Assembly (NCBI RefSeq): GCF_028769735.1
Contig: NC_088194.1
Span: forward strand, 1,124,319-1,188,318
Origin: Zonotrichia leucophrys gambelii
Taxonomy: Eukaryota; Chordata; Aves; Passeriformes; Passerellidae
Direction of reading: 5' to 3'
DNA length: 64,000 nt
Position numbers and translations under genes: made by a program. Under the pieces are notes generated by a model that did no database searches, was not told where the DNA came from, and saw only the letters and a program-made list of their open reading frames with translations. Of the stretch, positions 44,791 through 58,110 are shown one piece after another (the first letter of the stretch is position 1; each line of letters begins with the position of its first letter).

Positions 44791-47700
44791 AGCCCAGACA
44801 CATTTTCAGCCACTCTGTGCCCCATCCCCACCCAGAGCACCCCAGAGCAGCTCTGCAGACCCCCCAAAGCCCAGGGTGGGCTCAGCCTGGGAGCCAGGGC
44901 TGCCCAGAGGCTGGAGGTCCCCAGTGCCACCCCAGAACTCAGCCCTGGAGCACAATCCTCCCTCCCAGAGCACAACTCCCAAAGGCTCAGCCCCTTCCCA
45001 AAGGCCACCAAGATCGTTCAAACCAACCTCCCACAACCATTTCTTTGTTGGATTTGCACCCCCAAGCACTGGTGAGTAGCAGCCATGGTGCCCAAAGGCT
45101 GCTGATTTGATTTAATTTGCATAAACTGCTGATTGCATCCATGCCCAAGGCAACCACCACTTGTGTCAGGCCCCAATGCAGAGGCAGATGTTGCTCCTGC
45201 ATTGTCCCAAATCAGGGTTTGCACATCTGGAGCTCCTGGGAGGAAGCACCAGGTTCCCCAGGGGCTGCAGGGTCCAGAATTCATCTGGGGTGCAGAGGAG
45301 CTGGTGAAATCAGGAGCCCTCAATGTGATCAGGAGACCTCAAGGTGATGGTGGTCACCAGAGGGACAAGAAGCAAAAGATCTTAATTTGTCCCTGATATG
45401 GCAATGCTAATTACTGTGAGGGTGATGCCACAGCAGAGCTCACTAGAAGGAGATTTGGATGGAAAAAATCTGGCCAACAGCAAGAGGAGCAGGCAGGACC
45501 AGGCAGGACCATGCTCCTGCCTCCATCCCCGCGCTCACACTGCACCATCACAGCTCCAAGCTGCCCCTGGCACTTCCACCCTGGAAACAAACCCACAAAA
45601 ATCGTCATCCTGGCCATCTGTCTGTCTCAGAGGTGACATGGCCACCCATCTCTGCACATTCCCCAAAACCCATATTGGTCCATAGCCCCAGACTCTGCTC
45701 AGAGCCACACTACACCAGACACTGTGATTCCATTTAATAAATGAAACAAACCTAACATTGGGGCTGTAAAAGCACCAAAAACAGAGATCAAGGCCCTGGG
45801 AATGGGAACTTGTCTGAGGAGGAGCCACCAAAGCCCACCAGGAGGCACAGACCATGGTGTGGCTGCCACTGAGCCCCAGCCCAACTCGCTCTGAGCACAC
45901 AGGAGGAACTGGGACAAGATGCCACATGGCAAAGACTGGTTTAACTTCCTCTTCTCCTGTGCTGCCTTGAAAACACAGTGTCTGCAACCCAGCCCATAAA
46001 TAAACCAGCCACCAGCAGCACTCTGCTATCAGAGCCCAACAGGGCACCACTGGAGCATCCCAGGGTGACACAAACTCCAGGTCCCTCATCCCCCAGGATG
46101 TCCCCTGTGCCACAAAGGCTCTGCCATCAGCTGTACCCACTTGCACCCTGAGCCAGAGGGGTGAGAACCCAGCCCCAGCTCATCAGGCAGCTCAAATCCA
46201 CCAGGACAGCTGGCTCTCAGCTGTTGCTGCTCACTCACAGCGCACACATTCCTGTCCCAGGCACACAAATCCTGTCCTGCTGCTCCCCCAGCACAGCAGT
46301 GAGGCCTTGAGCTCTGCTGACCCCACAGCAGCCCCTACAGACCTGGGTGATGGCTCCCACTGAGACAGATTCATCCAGAGCCCATCCCAGCACACAGGAA
46401 CAGCATCCTGCCCCAAAAGGAGATTTTTAAGGCCAAATTCTGTGTTTCAGCAAGGGGGATTTAGGTGCCCAAGCAGCTGAGCCCTTCTCTTCAAAAGAGG
46501 GATGATGATTGTGGCCAGCCCTGGGGGTGTGGATGTTGCCCACAAGGACATCCCAGCAGAGCACGGAGGTGACACTCAGGAGGGCAATGGGAAATGCCAA
46601 CATTTGGCACCTTCCACAAGCACCATCACATCCTGGTGTGGCACACTCCAAAATCTGTGCTGGAGAATCACTGGCACATGGCCATGGCTCAGGCCAAGGG
46701 CTTGTCATGGTTCTACCATGTTATCATGGCAGAAAAGCCATTGGGATGCTCCTGAAGAACACAGGAGATGGACAGGGCAGGTATTGTGAGTGCAGGAATG
46801 CCATGGAGAAACACCAGCCACAATTCCTCTTGGAAAAGGGAAAATACTGGGAAAGAAAATCAAACACCACAGATTTTTGTCAAAGGTGGGATGAGAAAAG
46901 GTAAGGCATGAATTTGTAGAAAGAAATGAAAATATTTCGATCATGATTTTTGCTGAAGGATGGGGATGTAAAAATGTATCAATGAAGAGTTGCCCAAATG
47001 GGTGGTTTGCCCAAAAGAGGAGGAGGAGGAGGAAAGGGCTCTGCAGCTGTTGTTCCCTTGGGACCCTGCAGTGCTTCCCAAACAAAGGAGACCACCCTGT
47101 GACACAAGGCAAGCAGAGGGGAGAACCCACCTCACGCAGCCAGCAATGGTAAAGGGCAGGGTTTAACCCAAAGCACAGCCAAAGTTTATCCTCCAGCCCC
47201 ATCCATGAGCATCAGAGCTAGAGCAGCACATGCCTGGGAAGGGAAACACTTCTCCCTCCTCCCTCCCTCCCTCTTGGGAGGGAAACACTAAAAGCATTTC
47301 TGAAAGATCCCCTTCCTACAGGTTCTGCACCTTCATTCTCACAGACATGGATATGAACATTATCAGCATTATTAACAGTTATCCCATAGCAGCAACAGCA
47401 TAAAAACCCTGAAAAAAGATTTTTCTAGGATGAGCCAAGCTCAGCCCTGGTCCCAACCCCACCACATCCATCCCCACCATATCCAACCCAGCCAGGCTGG
47501 GCTCTGGAGCAAAACAAACACTCAGGGAACAGTCAAGGGAGGAGAAGGAGCTGGACAGAGAGCCCCAGTGTGCACCTGGCCTGACACCATGCTGGTACCT
47601 GGCTCACCTCCGATGTGCCCGCAGCTCCAGCCCTGGCCGAAGGACCCAGCAGCAAGCAGGAAGGTGTTAAAGTCCCCAGGACCAACCTCTGAGGAACCAC

Positions 47701-48199
47701 AATAAATAACCTCTGAGTAAACACAGCGGCTGCTCCCCATTCGCCTTCCTGTTTGCTTTCGCAGATCCGGGCTGGGACGTCCACTTCCAGCTGCTGGCCC
47801 CGGCCCGTCCCGGCGGAGCTCCCGGCGGAGCCCCGGCACAGACACCGGCACCGAACCGGCCCGGACAGGGGGCACGGCCTTCCCAAAGGGATTCATCCCC
47901 CGGGACACGCACTGATCCTGCCTCTGAGCCCGTTCCTGCTGCCTCTTCCTTCCTGGTCTATGTTTGTTTTGATTCCTCAAAGAGGAAATCCCAGCTCACC
48001 CACTCCCCATCAGGGAGCCATGCTCACCTCTGTGCCTCAGTTTCCCCCTCTCTCCCCTCCCTGCTCACCCAGCCCTGGAAAAAACAAAACACAACAAAAA
48101 AGCAACGGGTCCTGATTCCTGCTTTAAGGGCACTTCTGTGCTTTAGCACGAACACAAAGGAGAGGGAAAAAACAACAACTCACAGCGAGAATTTGTGTC
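44791..48199. other. MEF2D intron 1, no gene seen
   Basis: About 3.4 kb of mostly unique sequence. It contains a GC- and CpG-rich patch at 47750-47900 preceded by a plus-strand acceptor-like TTTGCTTTCGCAG (about 47750-47762), without a confident exon. A (CCTC)n run is at about 47253-47272. Confidence 0.4.
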
Positions 48200-48990
48200 A
48201 GGAGCAACAAGGGGGTCCGGGGCAAGCCCTCCCCTGGCAGAGCAGCGCCGACCGCGGAGGCTGACAATAGATAAGGGTCTAAATTCGGCGCTGGGCTCCG
48301 GCCCCGGGCTCTGTAAGGCGATCGGGGTGGGGGAGTGAGTGCCGAGCTGTTTATTTGGCTCCAAACTCCGCACCGACACTGCAGCGTCACCCGTGTTTAA
48401 AATAGGAAGGAACGAAAAGAAGGAGGGGGGAAAAATAAAAAAAAATAAAGAAACAAATAAAAAGGGAGAAAAGTGCACGCACGCGTTGAACAATAACAAC
48501 AAAATAATATAAAAAAAATCAAGAGAAAAGGAGTCGGGGGAGGAGAGGGGGGGTAATAAAAGGAAACCCAGTTGGGCTGGCGAGCTTTAAAGCGACGCCT
48601 GCCTTATAAAAAAAGAAGTTGCTAATTTTAACTCTCCAGTGGAAAGAGTGAGAGGTACTTACAGGAGACAGGGTGGCTGCGTCCTTCTCCGCGGCCGCTG
48701 CGCGCTGAGGGCCGGCAGGAAGCGCCGGCCGGAGCCGCCATCCCCGAGCGCTGCCCCGGCCCCGAGCCCCGGCACCCCCAGGCAGCGCGGTGCTCTGAAG
48801 GGCACAGGCAGATGCGGAGGCAGCAGGAGGGGCTGCTGGAGCCCGCAGGGGGGAAGGGAGCGGCCGGAGCTTGCCAAAAAGCAGCGGCCGGGCTCGTTTC
48901 CTCCGGCAGCCCAAAGCCGGGCCCGGCCCGTGGCGAGCGGGCGCCGCAGGACCCCCGGGAGGCGTGAGGCAGCTGCTGGGTCAGATGACA
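48200..48990 (-). promoter_or_regulatory. MEF2D: CpG-rich region, candidate MEF2D promoter
   Basis: Dense CpG at 48220-48320 and 48680-48960 (GCGGCCGC, GGCCGGCAGG, CCCGGCCCGTGGCGAGCGGG), the strongest such signal in the window. It is 17.5 kb upstream of the first coding exon, in the orientation and place expected for the MEF2D 5' end. A/T-rich, T- or A-run sequence at 48410-48620 separates the two CpG blocks. Confidence 0.55.
48663..48960 (-). other. MEF2D: Candidate noncoding exon 1 of MEF2D
   Basis: On the minus strand the GC-rich block ends ...GCAGCCACCCTGTCTCCT, followed directly by GTAAGTACC (donor rc at 48657-48662), a near-perfect donor. Vertebrate MEF2D has a noncoding first exon far upstream, so this fits. 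The transcription start is not visible, so the upper limit is a guess. Could also belong to an unrelated transcript. Confidence 0.45.
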
Positions 48991-51900
48991 TTTCTGCGCC
49001 GACGTTTCTGACCAAGCTGGCTTTTCCCCAAAGGAAAAGGGCTTTGAAGACACGGTTTTATTCTCACCCCCCCTCCTCCCGCCAGTGGTAAAATAGCGGA
49101 TGAGCTCAGAACCCAAAGCGCAGGGCAGTGCCGTGACCAGAGAAGGCCACCCGGCTCCACGGGGACTGCAAAGGTGACCTCCAACAGCTCAGCCACATTT
49201 CAGCTGCGGCAAACACAGCAGGCACCCACTGCCTCACCAAATTCAGTATTTCATATCCAAAAGGGTCAAGAGTGGGGATTTGGTTTCGTTGTGCCCGCTG
49301 TCTGGATTTTACAAGCTCTCCCTGGAGATGGGGATCTTGCAAAGAGATCCCACCAGGTGAGGTGGCACACTTACACCTCCAGGACAGTGGCAGCCTGAAA
49401 GTTGTGAACTCCAGTTGCCAATAAACCTCCAAGAGAACACAGGAAGGCCTCAGGCAGCAGAGGAACAGACCTGGTGACCCAAGGGCTCTTCCCAAGCAGC
49501 TGGAAATCAGCCTCAGGATGCAAAATCTCACTAGGAGACATCCCTGCATGCAGGGCTGGACACGTCATTTACTGAACGTGGCTGCAGCAAGACCAAGCCA
49601 CCATCTTCAGGATGCAAAAGAGTGGACTCAATTAAGGTCACAGGCCCTAGCAGAAGATGGTTTGCCTGGCTGGCCTCAGACGGGGCTGGCCTCAGACAAA
49701 TGCCTATTGATGGCAGGCAGCAATGCTGCACGTCCAGGACGTGGCTTCACCGGGATTGAATCGCCCGGTGCCGCCGTCACAGCTCCCGAGGCTGGATCAA
49801 TACTGCTCCTCTAATTGCTCAGCTCCTGTCACTTGCACAGCCAAGGGGACAAGTCCTAAAGCAGTCCCCAGAGATGCTGTTCCAAATCCTCCTCCCCGAG
49901 CTGCTGCTTGGAGCGAGCGGTTCTGCAGTTGCAGCCATCACTGAACTGCTCCTCCTCGCTCAAAACTGTGTGCTGGCAGAACGAGGGCTCTGAGGGAGGA
50001 CACTGCCAACCCAAACCCCAAGAATTTGTGTGAAACTAGAGAACAAGGAGCTGTTGTCACTGGTCAGAGCTGGGCAGTGATGAGGGGGAGAAGGCAGTGA
50101 CAGACATCCTGCCACCGCCCACCTGCATCCGGGCTGGGGCACGGAATGTGCCCTGGCCTTGGGGTGTTTGGGAGCCAGGGAGGGTGCTGCCCTCCATGCA
50201 CACCCCACAGCAGACAGACCCACTGCCCAACACTCCAGTAATCACTCACCACACCAAAACATGCTCCTCTTAGGTACTACTAATACTCATTTGGGCCCAG
50301 AGTGGATCAGAGCTGGTCCCACACCAGCCCCCAGAACGCTCCCAGAGCACTCAGACAGACCCAGCCAAGCCCTCAAACCTTCCTGTGCCCTGGCACACAC
50401 CAAGCACCACTGAGCCACAGCAGGGCCCTGCTGCTGCACTCCCCTGGCCCAGCCTGGGCAGCTGCTCTTGGTTCCTATCAGCAGATGAAGCCCTTGGTGC
50501 TGACCTTGCAGAGGACACAGTGATGCTGCCCCCATCTCCCATCACCAGGCCTCCAAATAAATTACCTGCCCCCTTCTCCAGCACTAAAAGTCATCACAAC
50601 CCCACAAAAGTGCTCGCTAAGCAGTCGTGACAGAGCCCCCTCCGCTCAGGAGCTAGGGGTGTATTATTTTTAAAAATCTTTCCTTTTATTGATTTCACTC
50701 TCAGGTACAGAAGATGCATTTCATGAAACCATCAAGCCCTCATAAAGCAGCCCGCAGTGGTGTCTGTACCACAACCTCACTGCAGACACAGGAGACACAA
50801 ACATTTACTGTAAGAGCAATAAACAGGCCAAGAAGGTTGAAAAGGAAGAAACCCTGGACATGAGGCCCTCTCCCAGCAGCACCTTATTTTAGAGGAATGC
50901 AAGGGACAAAATAACAGCAGGCTTGGCCACAAGTCTTGTCCACACTGGGAGAAAACAGGGCAGAAAAAACCCTCCTTTGCACTGATACACAGGGCTGCAT
51001 TGCAAAACACCCAGAGAACCCCAAATCAGTGCTGTGGCTACAGAGCTGTGCCAGCTGGGGAAGTGAAGGGGAAGATGGGCACTGGGGTACAGCAGTGTCA
51101 CCCAGTGCTGGGCACCACCTCCCTGCCCTGCTCTGGGGGCTCTGCTGCCCATCCCACACATCAGAACCCCCGTGTGCAGAGCAGGTGAGGGGTGCACAGT
51201 GCAGCATCTGTGCCCTTCCTGCGCCAGCCCTCCCTGGAGCAGGGCTGCAGGGTCTGCTTGGCACCACTATGGTGCCAAGACCCTCGAGCTGCATCCTCTG
51301 TGGGACCCTGTGCAGCTCCCAGCCTGCAGCAGGGGACACACACAGGGCCAAGCAAACCCAAAGGGAAGGCAGGAACTCAGAGTTTGGGATTTGCCCCATA
51401 CCTGCTATGCAGCCTCCTGCATCTTCTGCTCCTGGCAGGGATGAGCTGCAGCCACCGCTCCTCAATCCAACTGCAAAGACAAAGCAAGGAGCTGTCAGTG
51501 TGAGGGGACAGAGGTGGGGGCAGAGGCAAGGACAGGACTCCCCACGTGTCCCATCCAAGCACAGATGGAGGGAACAGTGAGGGGAGCCCAGTATCCCCTG
51601 CAGACCTGGCTGCAGGGTGCCCTCCTGCACTGCCCTGATCCTCAGCATTGCTGCAAGGGCCATGCAGGCTGGGCGGGACCTGCAGGGATCCAGGGAGCCC
51701 TGGGGCTGTGCAATGTGGAAAGCATCTCAGTGAGACCAGAGGGATAGAAATTAAAAGGAGTTCAGGAATGAAACAAATCATAACCCAAGAATTAACATTA
51801 ACGAGGGATGTGGCCCAGGCAGACAGCGTGGCCAGCAGGGAATTGCTCAAAGCTGAGGTGAACTTTGTGTTTTCTGGGAAGATTCTCATGCACATCCCAC

Positions 51901-52150
51901 AAGAAAAAGCAGTGACCAGCTTACTCAGACACTGTCCCAGGGAATGCATGCAGCACATGTGGAGAATCTGCCGTGGCCCAGAAGGAAACTCAGCTCCTAA
52001 ACTCATCCCACTCACACTGGGAGATGGGAGGAGACCCATGGGGCAAAGCCCAGAGGCTTCAGCTGGCCTCGTGCTGGTCACCTACTGGTGATCACAACCA
52101 TCTGAGACTTGTGCAGAGCCCATCACCAGCACAGCACACTCCCATGAAGG
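48991..52150. other. Upstream flank of MEF2D, no gene seen
   Basis: About 3.2 kb of unique-looking sequence. Plus- and minus-strand frames of up to about 260 codons (for example minus 50884-51663) show no recognisable domain and no consistent splice sites. A run of A/T-rich unique sequence is at 50655-50720. Confidence 0.4.
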
Positions 52151-52156
52151 GAACGG

Positions 52157-52539
52157 TGTCACAGACATCTTTTATGAAAAATCCTTTCCTTAGGATTTTT
52201 CCTCCTGAGAAGCTGTGAGACCTCAGGAACAAAATGTAAACAATGGTTATCTGCCGCTGTGGAATGCAACAGGTGGGTCTGTGATTGGTCTCATGTCGAT
52301 GTTTCTAATTAATGGCCAATCACAGCCAGCTGGCTCAGACAGAGAGCCTGAGACAGAGCCTTTGTTATCATTCTTTGCTATTCTATTCTTAGCTAGCCTT
52401 CTGAGGAAATCCTTTCTTCTATTCTTTTAGTATAGTTTTAATATAATATATATCATAAAATAATAAATCAGCCTTCTGAAACATGGAGTCAGACCCTCGT
52501 CTCTTCCCTCATCCTCAGACCCCCGTGAACACGGTCACA
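52157..52539 (+). mobile_element. Solo LTR, ERVK-like family (copy 3)
   Basis: A 383-bp element TGTCACAGACATC...GTGAACACGGTCACA with a perfect 6-bp target-site duplication GAACGG (52151-52156 and 52540-52545). It is about 3.5 kb upstream of the candidate MEF2D promoter and on the opposite strand to the gene. Confidence 0.95.
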
Positions 52540-52545
52540 GAACGG

Positions 52546-53139
52546 TGCTAAACAAAAGGGAAACTGAGGCACAGAGCTCCCGAGCTGCAGCCTCACCCCA
52601 GCACCTGCACCAGAGCGAGGAATTGCGCTCAGCTTTCCGGCGTCCTCATCCTCCGCTCCAACCACAAACCAGCCTTCCTCCCCCGGCCTCCTCCCCTCCC
52701 ACAGCCAGCTCATTTCCTGCCATTACAAAATTCCCCCTGAACAAAGCTGGAGCCAGGAGCGGGGCTGCCCCTTCCTCCCGCCGCAGGAGCCAAGCGCAGG
52801 GGGCACCCCCGAGGTGCGAGCGGCTCTCCAGCCCCAAACCTCCCAGAACTCGGGCTGGAGTCCTGCAAATGTCCAGGCACAGGGATCCCCTCATCAGGAC
52901 AGGCAGACGAGTCTGTCCTCCACAACGGGGAGCAGCAGGGACAAGGATGGGGGGCTCTTTGTCCCATTAAGCCCAGACCAAGCTGTCAGCCCCTCACGAC
53001 CATTCCTTCATTCCCCTGAATAAAACAGTGTCCTACAGAATGACTGACCACTTGGGGACAAGGACAGCCACAGAACAAGGGCCACTGTGCCATGCTGCCA
53101 GCCAGGATGAGGGAAGTGCTGTTTAAGGCAAAGGGTCTC
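52546..53139. other. GC-rich intergenic sequence, no gene seen
   Basis: Moderately CpG-containing sequence (52600-52860) with no recognised exon or promoter element. Confidence 0.4.
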
Positions 53140-54010
53140 TCAGAGGGTTCCTAAACCTCCTCTCAGTGTCTGACCAGCTCCCACTGGTCTCAGCATGCAG
53201 AGCCCTGCAGGGCTGGTGGCAGAGCCACATGGGGATTAGGGACCACAGGTTCCTAAACCTCCTCTTGGTGTCCCAGCAGTTCTCTCTGGTCTCAGCATGC
53301 AGAGCCATGAGGGGACCAGGGACCACAGGCTCCTAAACCTCCTCTCAGTGTCTGACCAGCTCCCACTGGTCTCAGCATGCAGAGCCCTGCAGGGCTGGTG
53401 GCAGAGCCACATGGGGATTAGGGACCACAGGCTCCTAAACCTCTACCTGGTGTCCCAGGAGCTCCAGGAGCTCCCACTGGTCTCAGCATGCAGAACCTTC
53501 CAGGACTGGTGGCAGAGCCACATGGGGACTGGGGACCACAGGCTCCTGAACCTCCTCTTGGTGTCCCAGCAGCTCCCACTGCTCTCAGCACTGCAGAGCC
53601 ACACAGGCTGGTGGCAGAGCCACGTGGGGACTGGGGACCACAGGCTCCTAAACCTCTACTTGGTGTCTGACCAGCTCCCACTGGTCTCAGCACTGCAGAG
53701 CCACGAGGGGACCAGGGACCACAGGTTCCTAAACCACCTCTCAGTGTCTGACCAGCTCCCACTGGTCTCAGCATGCAGAGCCATGTCAGGATCAGGGACC
53801 ACAGGCTCCTGAACCTCCTCTCAGTGTCTGACCAGCTCTCTTTGGTCTCAGCACTGCAGATCCATGCAGGGCTGGTGGCAGAGCCATGTGGGGATTGGGG
53901 GCCACAGGCTCCTGAACCTCCTCTCAGTGTCTGACCAGCTGTCTTTGGTCTCAGCATGCAGAGCCCTCCAGGGCTGGTGGCAGAGCCACGTGGGGACCGG
54001 GGACCACAGG
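53140..54010. repeat. Tandem repeat, units of about 80-110 bp, 8-9 copies
   Basis: 'CCTAAACCTCCTCTCAGTGT CTGACCAGCTCCCACTGGTC TCAGCATGCAGAGCC' followed by 'AGGGCTGGTGGCAGAGCCAC' or 'GAGGGGACCAGGGACCACAG'. Two unit lengths alternate, depending on whether the GGCTGGTGGCAGAGCC part is present. Confidence 0.93.
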
Positions 54011-55550
54011 CCAGGCTGAGAGGAGGATGTGGCCAAGGCTGGCTCTGCTTTGGGAGCACTGGGGTGAGCTCCACAGCCCACCAGGATGCAGTGGGGGCCG
54101 TGTGGCCAGGCCAGACCTCAGATGTCTGCACAGAGCTGTTTTCCCTCAGTGGGAGATGCTGCTGGACACACCAGGAATGTCCAGGATGCCCGTGGCGCCA
54201 CAGGACAGCCAGCACAGCCACACTGTCACCACTCACAGACTCTGGCACTGACAGAGCTGCCCATGGCTGGTGGTGGGCAGCAGCCACATCTGGCTCCCAG
54301 AGCCCACCAGGCCATCAGGACAATGACTTTGGACAACAGCTGACCCCACCCAGCCCTTGGCCGTGCCACAGTGCCCAGACGGTGACAAACAACAGCAGTG
54401 CCTTTGCTGACCCAATCTGAGCTGCCCTTGTAGGGCCAAGGTGGGGAACTCCAGGGGGAGCAGGATTGGGTTTGGGGTGTTCAGCCTGCAGATAATCCTG
54501 ACATTGCAGGGTTGAACAAACAGGGATGAACAGCACACATGGGGTGACAGTCCTAGACCCTGACCCTCTTCAGCCCAGCACCTCCAAGGCCACTTCACAC
54601 CCTGCCCAAGCAGCAGAATCCACTGCTCTTTGGACCTTTGGTGGGACTTCCAGCACCAGCAAACCCCAGTGGAGCCCCAAGTCCCTCTGACATTGCAGGG
54701 TTGAATGAACAGGGATGAACAGCACACATGGGGTGACAGTCCTGAGACCTGACCCCCTCCAGCCTCACAGCTTTAGAGCTGCTTCACCCCCTGCCCAAGC
54801 TGCAGGATCTGCTGCTCTTTGGACCTGGTGGGACTTCCAGCACCAGCAAACCCCAGTGAACCCCCAAGCCCCCATTTTGCAACGTTCTGAGCTGGCACAA
54901 AGGAGCAAAGCCCCCACTCAGTGGCACTGCCAGCTGCCTTGTCTGCCCATGCTCGTCCTTTGCCCCTCCAAGAGAGGATCCTGGCACTGCTCCCAGAACC
55001 TCTGGAGCATTTCAAAAGTGACCATTCGACCTGCACAGGCCCTGCTGAGGGGCTGGGGCTGGGTCAGGCCACTGGCCAGGGCTCACCCCACCACACACGT
55101 GCTTTCCAAACCTTCTCTTTACAAACAGAAAAATGCTGTCCAGGGAAGGGGGAAAGTACTGTGTTTTCAAAATGTTGTTATTTTATAAGCTGAGGGGAAA
55201 AAACCACATAGGGGGGGATGGAGGTGGCAAAGGCAAGAGAATTCCTGTTTCTGAGTGAAAAAAGAAGGGGAGAGAAAGGGTAAAGACAAGACAATCTTTA
55301 TGCCCAGCTTTGGGGCAGAAACGCTGAGGTGCTAACACTGCTCCCATTTGAAAACCAAAGCTTTGGTTTCACCAAGTAACAAACCAAAATTCCTGAGGGC
55401 AGGAGAACCAGGGGAACCTCCTGGGATCCCCACTGGTAACTGATACAGCCTGCCATCGAAGGCAGCAGAGAGCTGCTCCAACCTGCCCATAAAGATCCTG
55501 GAGGATTCCCATATACACAGCCCTCTCAAAATACACATATTCCTATATAT
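54011..55550. other. Intergenic sequence with a two-copy duplication at 54495-54870
   Basis: 'GACATTGCAGGGTTGAA(C/T)(A/G)AA CAGGGATGAACAGCACACAT' occurs at about 54500 and 54689 (period about 188 bp) together with the following 'TTTGGACCT..GGTGGGACTT'. No gene recognised in the rest. Confidence 0.55.
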
Positions 55551-55559
55551 GTAACCCAG

Positions 55560-55716
55560 CAAATATATATATAAATTTCTATTATTTCTATATTTGCGTA
55601 TATGTATATTTGTATATTATTTGTATTATTTGTATATATTTGTATATTTTGTATTATTTGTATTATTTGTATATATATAAATTTGTATTTGGGGGTTTAT
55701 CTATACATGTGGGAAA

Positions 55717-55747
<31 letters not shown>

Positions 55748-56341
55748 TATATATTTCCACAAGTACAGATAAACCCCCAAATACAAATTTATTTCCATGT
55801 ATATAAAACCCAAATACATACAAACTCTGCCTACATCACACATACATATAATAACATAAAATACCCCCAAATAAATAACCATGGCCACTGCCATGGGGAC
55901 TCCAAGCACACATCTGGAAAGTACAGGGGAGATGGACGGCTGACCCCACCCAAACACATATATATATTCCCACATATATAACTCCAAAAAATATCTATAT
56001 TCCCATATACATAGCCCTCTCAAAATACACATATTCCTATATATGTAACCCACCAAATATATATATATTTATTTATTTATTTATTTGTATATTATTTGTA
56101 TTTTTTGTATTTTTTGTATATTTTGTATTATTTGTATATATATAAATTTGTATTTGGGGATTTATCTATACATGTGGGAATATACATATATACATATATA
56201 CATATATACATATATATACACATATATATATATATAATTTATATATATTCCCACATATATAACTCCAAAAAAATCTATATTCCCATATACAAAGCCCTCT
56301 CAAAATACACATATTCCCATATATGTAACCCACCAAATATT

Positions 56342-56380
<39 letters not shown>

Positions 56381-56690
56381 TTTGTTTATTTGTATATTAT
56401 TTGTAAATTTTTTATATTTTGTATTTGGGGGTTTATCTATACATGTGGGAATATTTTTATTTATATATATAAATATAAAAATATATATATATATATATTC
56501 TCACATATATAACTCCAAAAAATATATATATTCCCATACCGATAGCCCTCTCAAAATACACATATTCCCATATATGTAACCCACCAAATACATATATATA
56601 TATATTCTCACATGTATAGATAAACCCCCCAAATACAAATTTATTCCCACGTATATAAACCCCAAATACAAACAACCCCTGCCTACATCA
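55560..56690. repeat. AT-rich tandem and inverted repeat block
   Basis: Contains several copies of 'CCCTCTCAAAATACACATAT TCC(T/C)ATATATGTAACCC' (about 55523, 56018, 56299 and 56549), (TA)n and (ATTT)n runs, and copies of 'AAATTTGTATTTGGGGGTTT ATCTATACATGTGGGAA' in both orientations, so parts can fold back. Tyrosine/isoleucine-rich frames are artefacts. Confidence 0.93.
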
Positions 56691-57569
56691 CACATACACA
56701 AAATACCCCCAAATAAACAACCATGGGGACTCCAAGCACACATCTGGAAAGCCCAGGGGGGATGGATGGGCAGGAGAAGCAGCTCTGGGGCTGGAGGGGC
56801 CAAGAGGGAGGCGCAGATTTGGAGGGGAAGAGCCGTGACCGCAATCTCTCCTTCCCCTTTTTTCACGTTTCCTCTAGCAACGGGCTCGGGGCTGCAAACA
56901 TTTGGATGCCAAACCCGAACTTCCCCACCTCGGGCTGCCAACCCAGCCCTCTGCTCCTCTGCCAGGTGCTCATGGACTCCCACCTCAAACTAGGGAGACC
57001 CCAGACCCCATTTCCCAGAGCTGGGCCATGTCGGTCTCAGGGAGTCCCAACAACAGCAAGGAGCAGACAAAATGAAGAAAAAAAAAAGAAAGAAAAAGAA
57101 GTAAGAAAGAAAAAGAAAAAAGAAGAAAAAGGACTTTCTCCATTTTTCTCCATTTCCCCAGTCCATGAAACTAAAGCATCTCAGCCCCTCAGCCTTCAGT
57201 TTGTACCAGCCAATATCTCCAAGGTTTAATTAGACCTGTTGAGCATTTCCCAGTTGGGTTTCCTCTGGCTTGACACCAAGAGGTGCGAAGGAACAAACTG
57301 GGAGAGATGTCACTCCAAGCAGGAGCATCAGGCAGGACAGGCTGGCAGTGAAACACAGTGAGGAGCCCCAGCTCCCATCCATCCAGTGGTGCCCGAATCC
57401 CAGGGGCTGTGGAAAGAGGGACAGGAGGAGGAAATCCATCTCCAGTGGCACAGAGGTGCCCAGCAGGACAGGGCAGAGGTGAGCAGTGCCCAGGAATGAT
57501 GGCATGAGCCAGCTGTGCCAGGGGCACATGCAGAGTGGGACCACCGGCACTGAGCTCCTCCAAACCCCA
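56691..57569. other. Intergenic sequence, no gene seen
   Basis: Unique-looking with an A/G-rich run at 57070-57135. No exon recognised. Confidence 0.4.
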
Positions 57570-58110
57570 CAGAGGGATGGCATGAAAGCACCCAGATCCA
57601 GACAGGGTAGGAATTGTTGGGGTTCAGACCCTGCTCCTCCAAACCCCCAACGAATTGTGGGGTTCACCCCTGCTCCTCCCAAAACCCCACAGAGGGATGC
57701 ATGAAGCACCCCAGATCAAGGCAAGGTAGGAATTGTTGGGGTTCACCCCCTGCTCCTGCAAACCTCACAGAGAGATCCCATGAAGGCACCCAGATCAAAG
57801 CAGGTAGGAATTGTTGGGGTTCAGCCCTGCTCCTCCAATACCCCCAGATCAAGGCAGGAATTGTCAGGGTCTCACCTCTGCTCCTGCAAACTAATGGAGG
57901 ATCCAATGAAGGCACCCCAGATTAGGCAGAGGAATTGGGGCTCACCCCTGCTCCTGCAAACCTCACAGAGAGATCCCATGAAGGCACCCCAGATCAAGGC
58001 AGGGTAGGAATTGTTGGGGTTCACCCCTGCTCCTCCAAACCCCACAGAGGGATTCCATGAAGGCACCCAGATCAAGGCAGGGTAGGAATTGTTGGGGCTC
58101 ATCCCCTGCT
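57570..58110. repeat. About 60-75-bp tandem repeat, about 7 copies
   Basis: Unit 'GGCACCCAGATCAAGGCAGG GTAGGAATTGTTGGGGTTCA CCCCTGCTCCTCCAAACCCC ACAGAGGGAT', varying in length by small deletions. Confidence 0.92.

Noticed and set aside
47750..47900. GC-rich patch with acceptor-like TTTCGCAG as a possible plus-strand exon
   Set aside because: No coherent open frame or matching donor, and no homology seen. It may be part of a CpG shore of the MEF2D promoter.
51648..52091. 147-codon plus-strand frame with non-repetitive composition
   Set aside because: No recognisable family and no conserved motif. Frames of this size arise by chance in GC-rich sequence.
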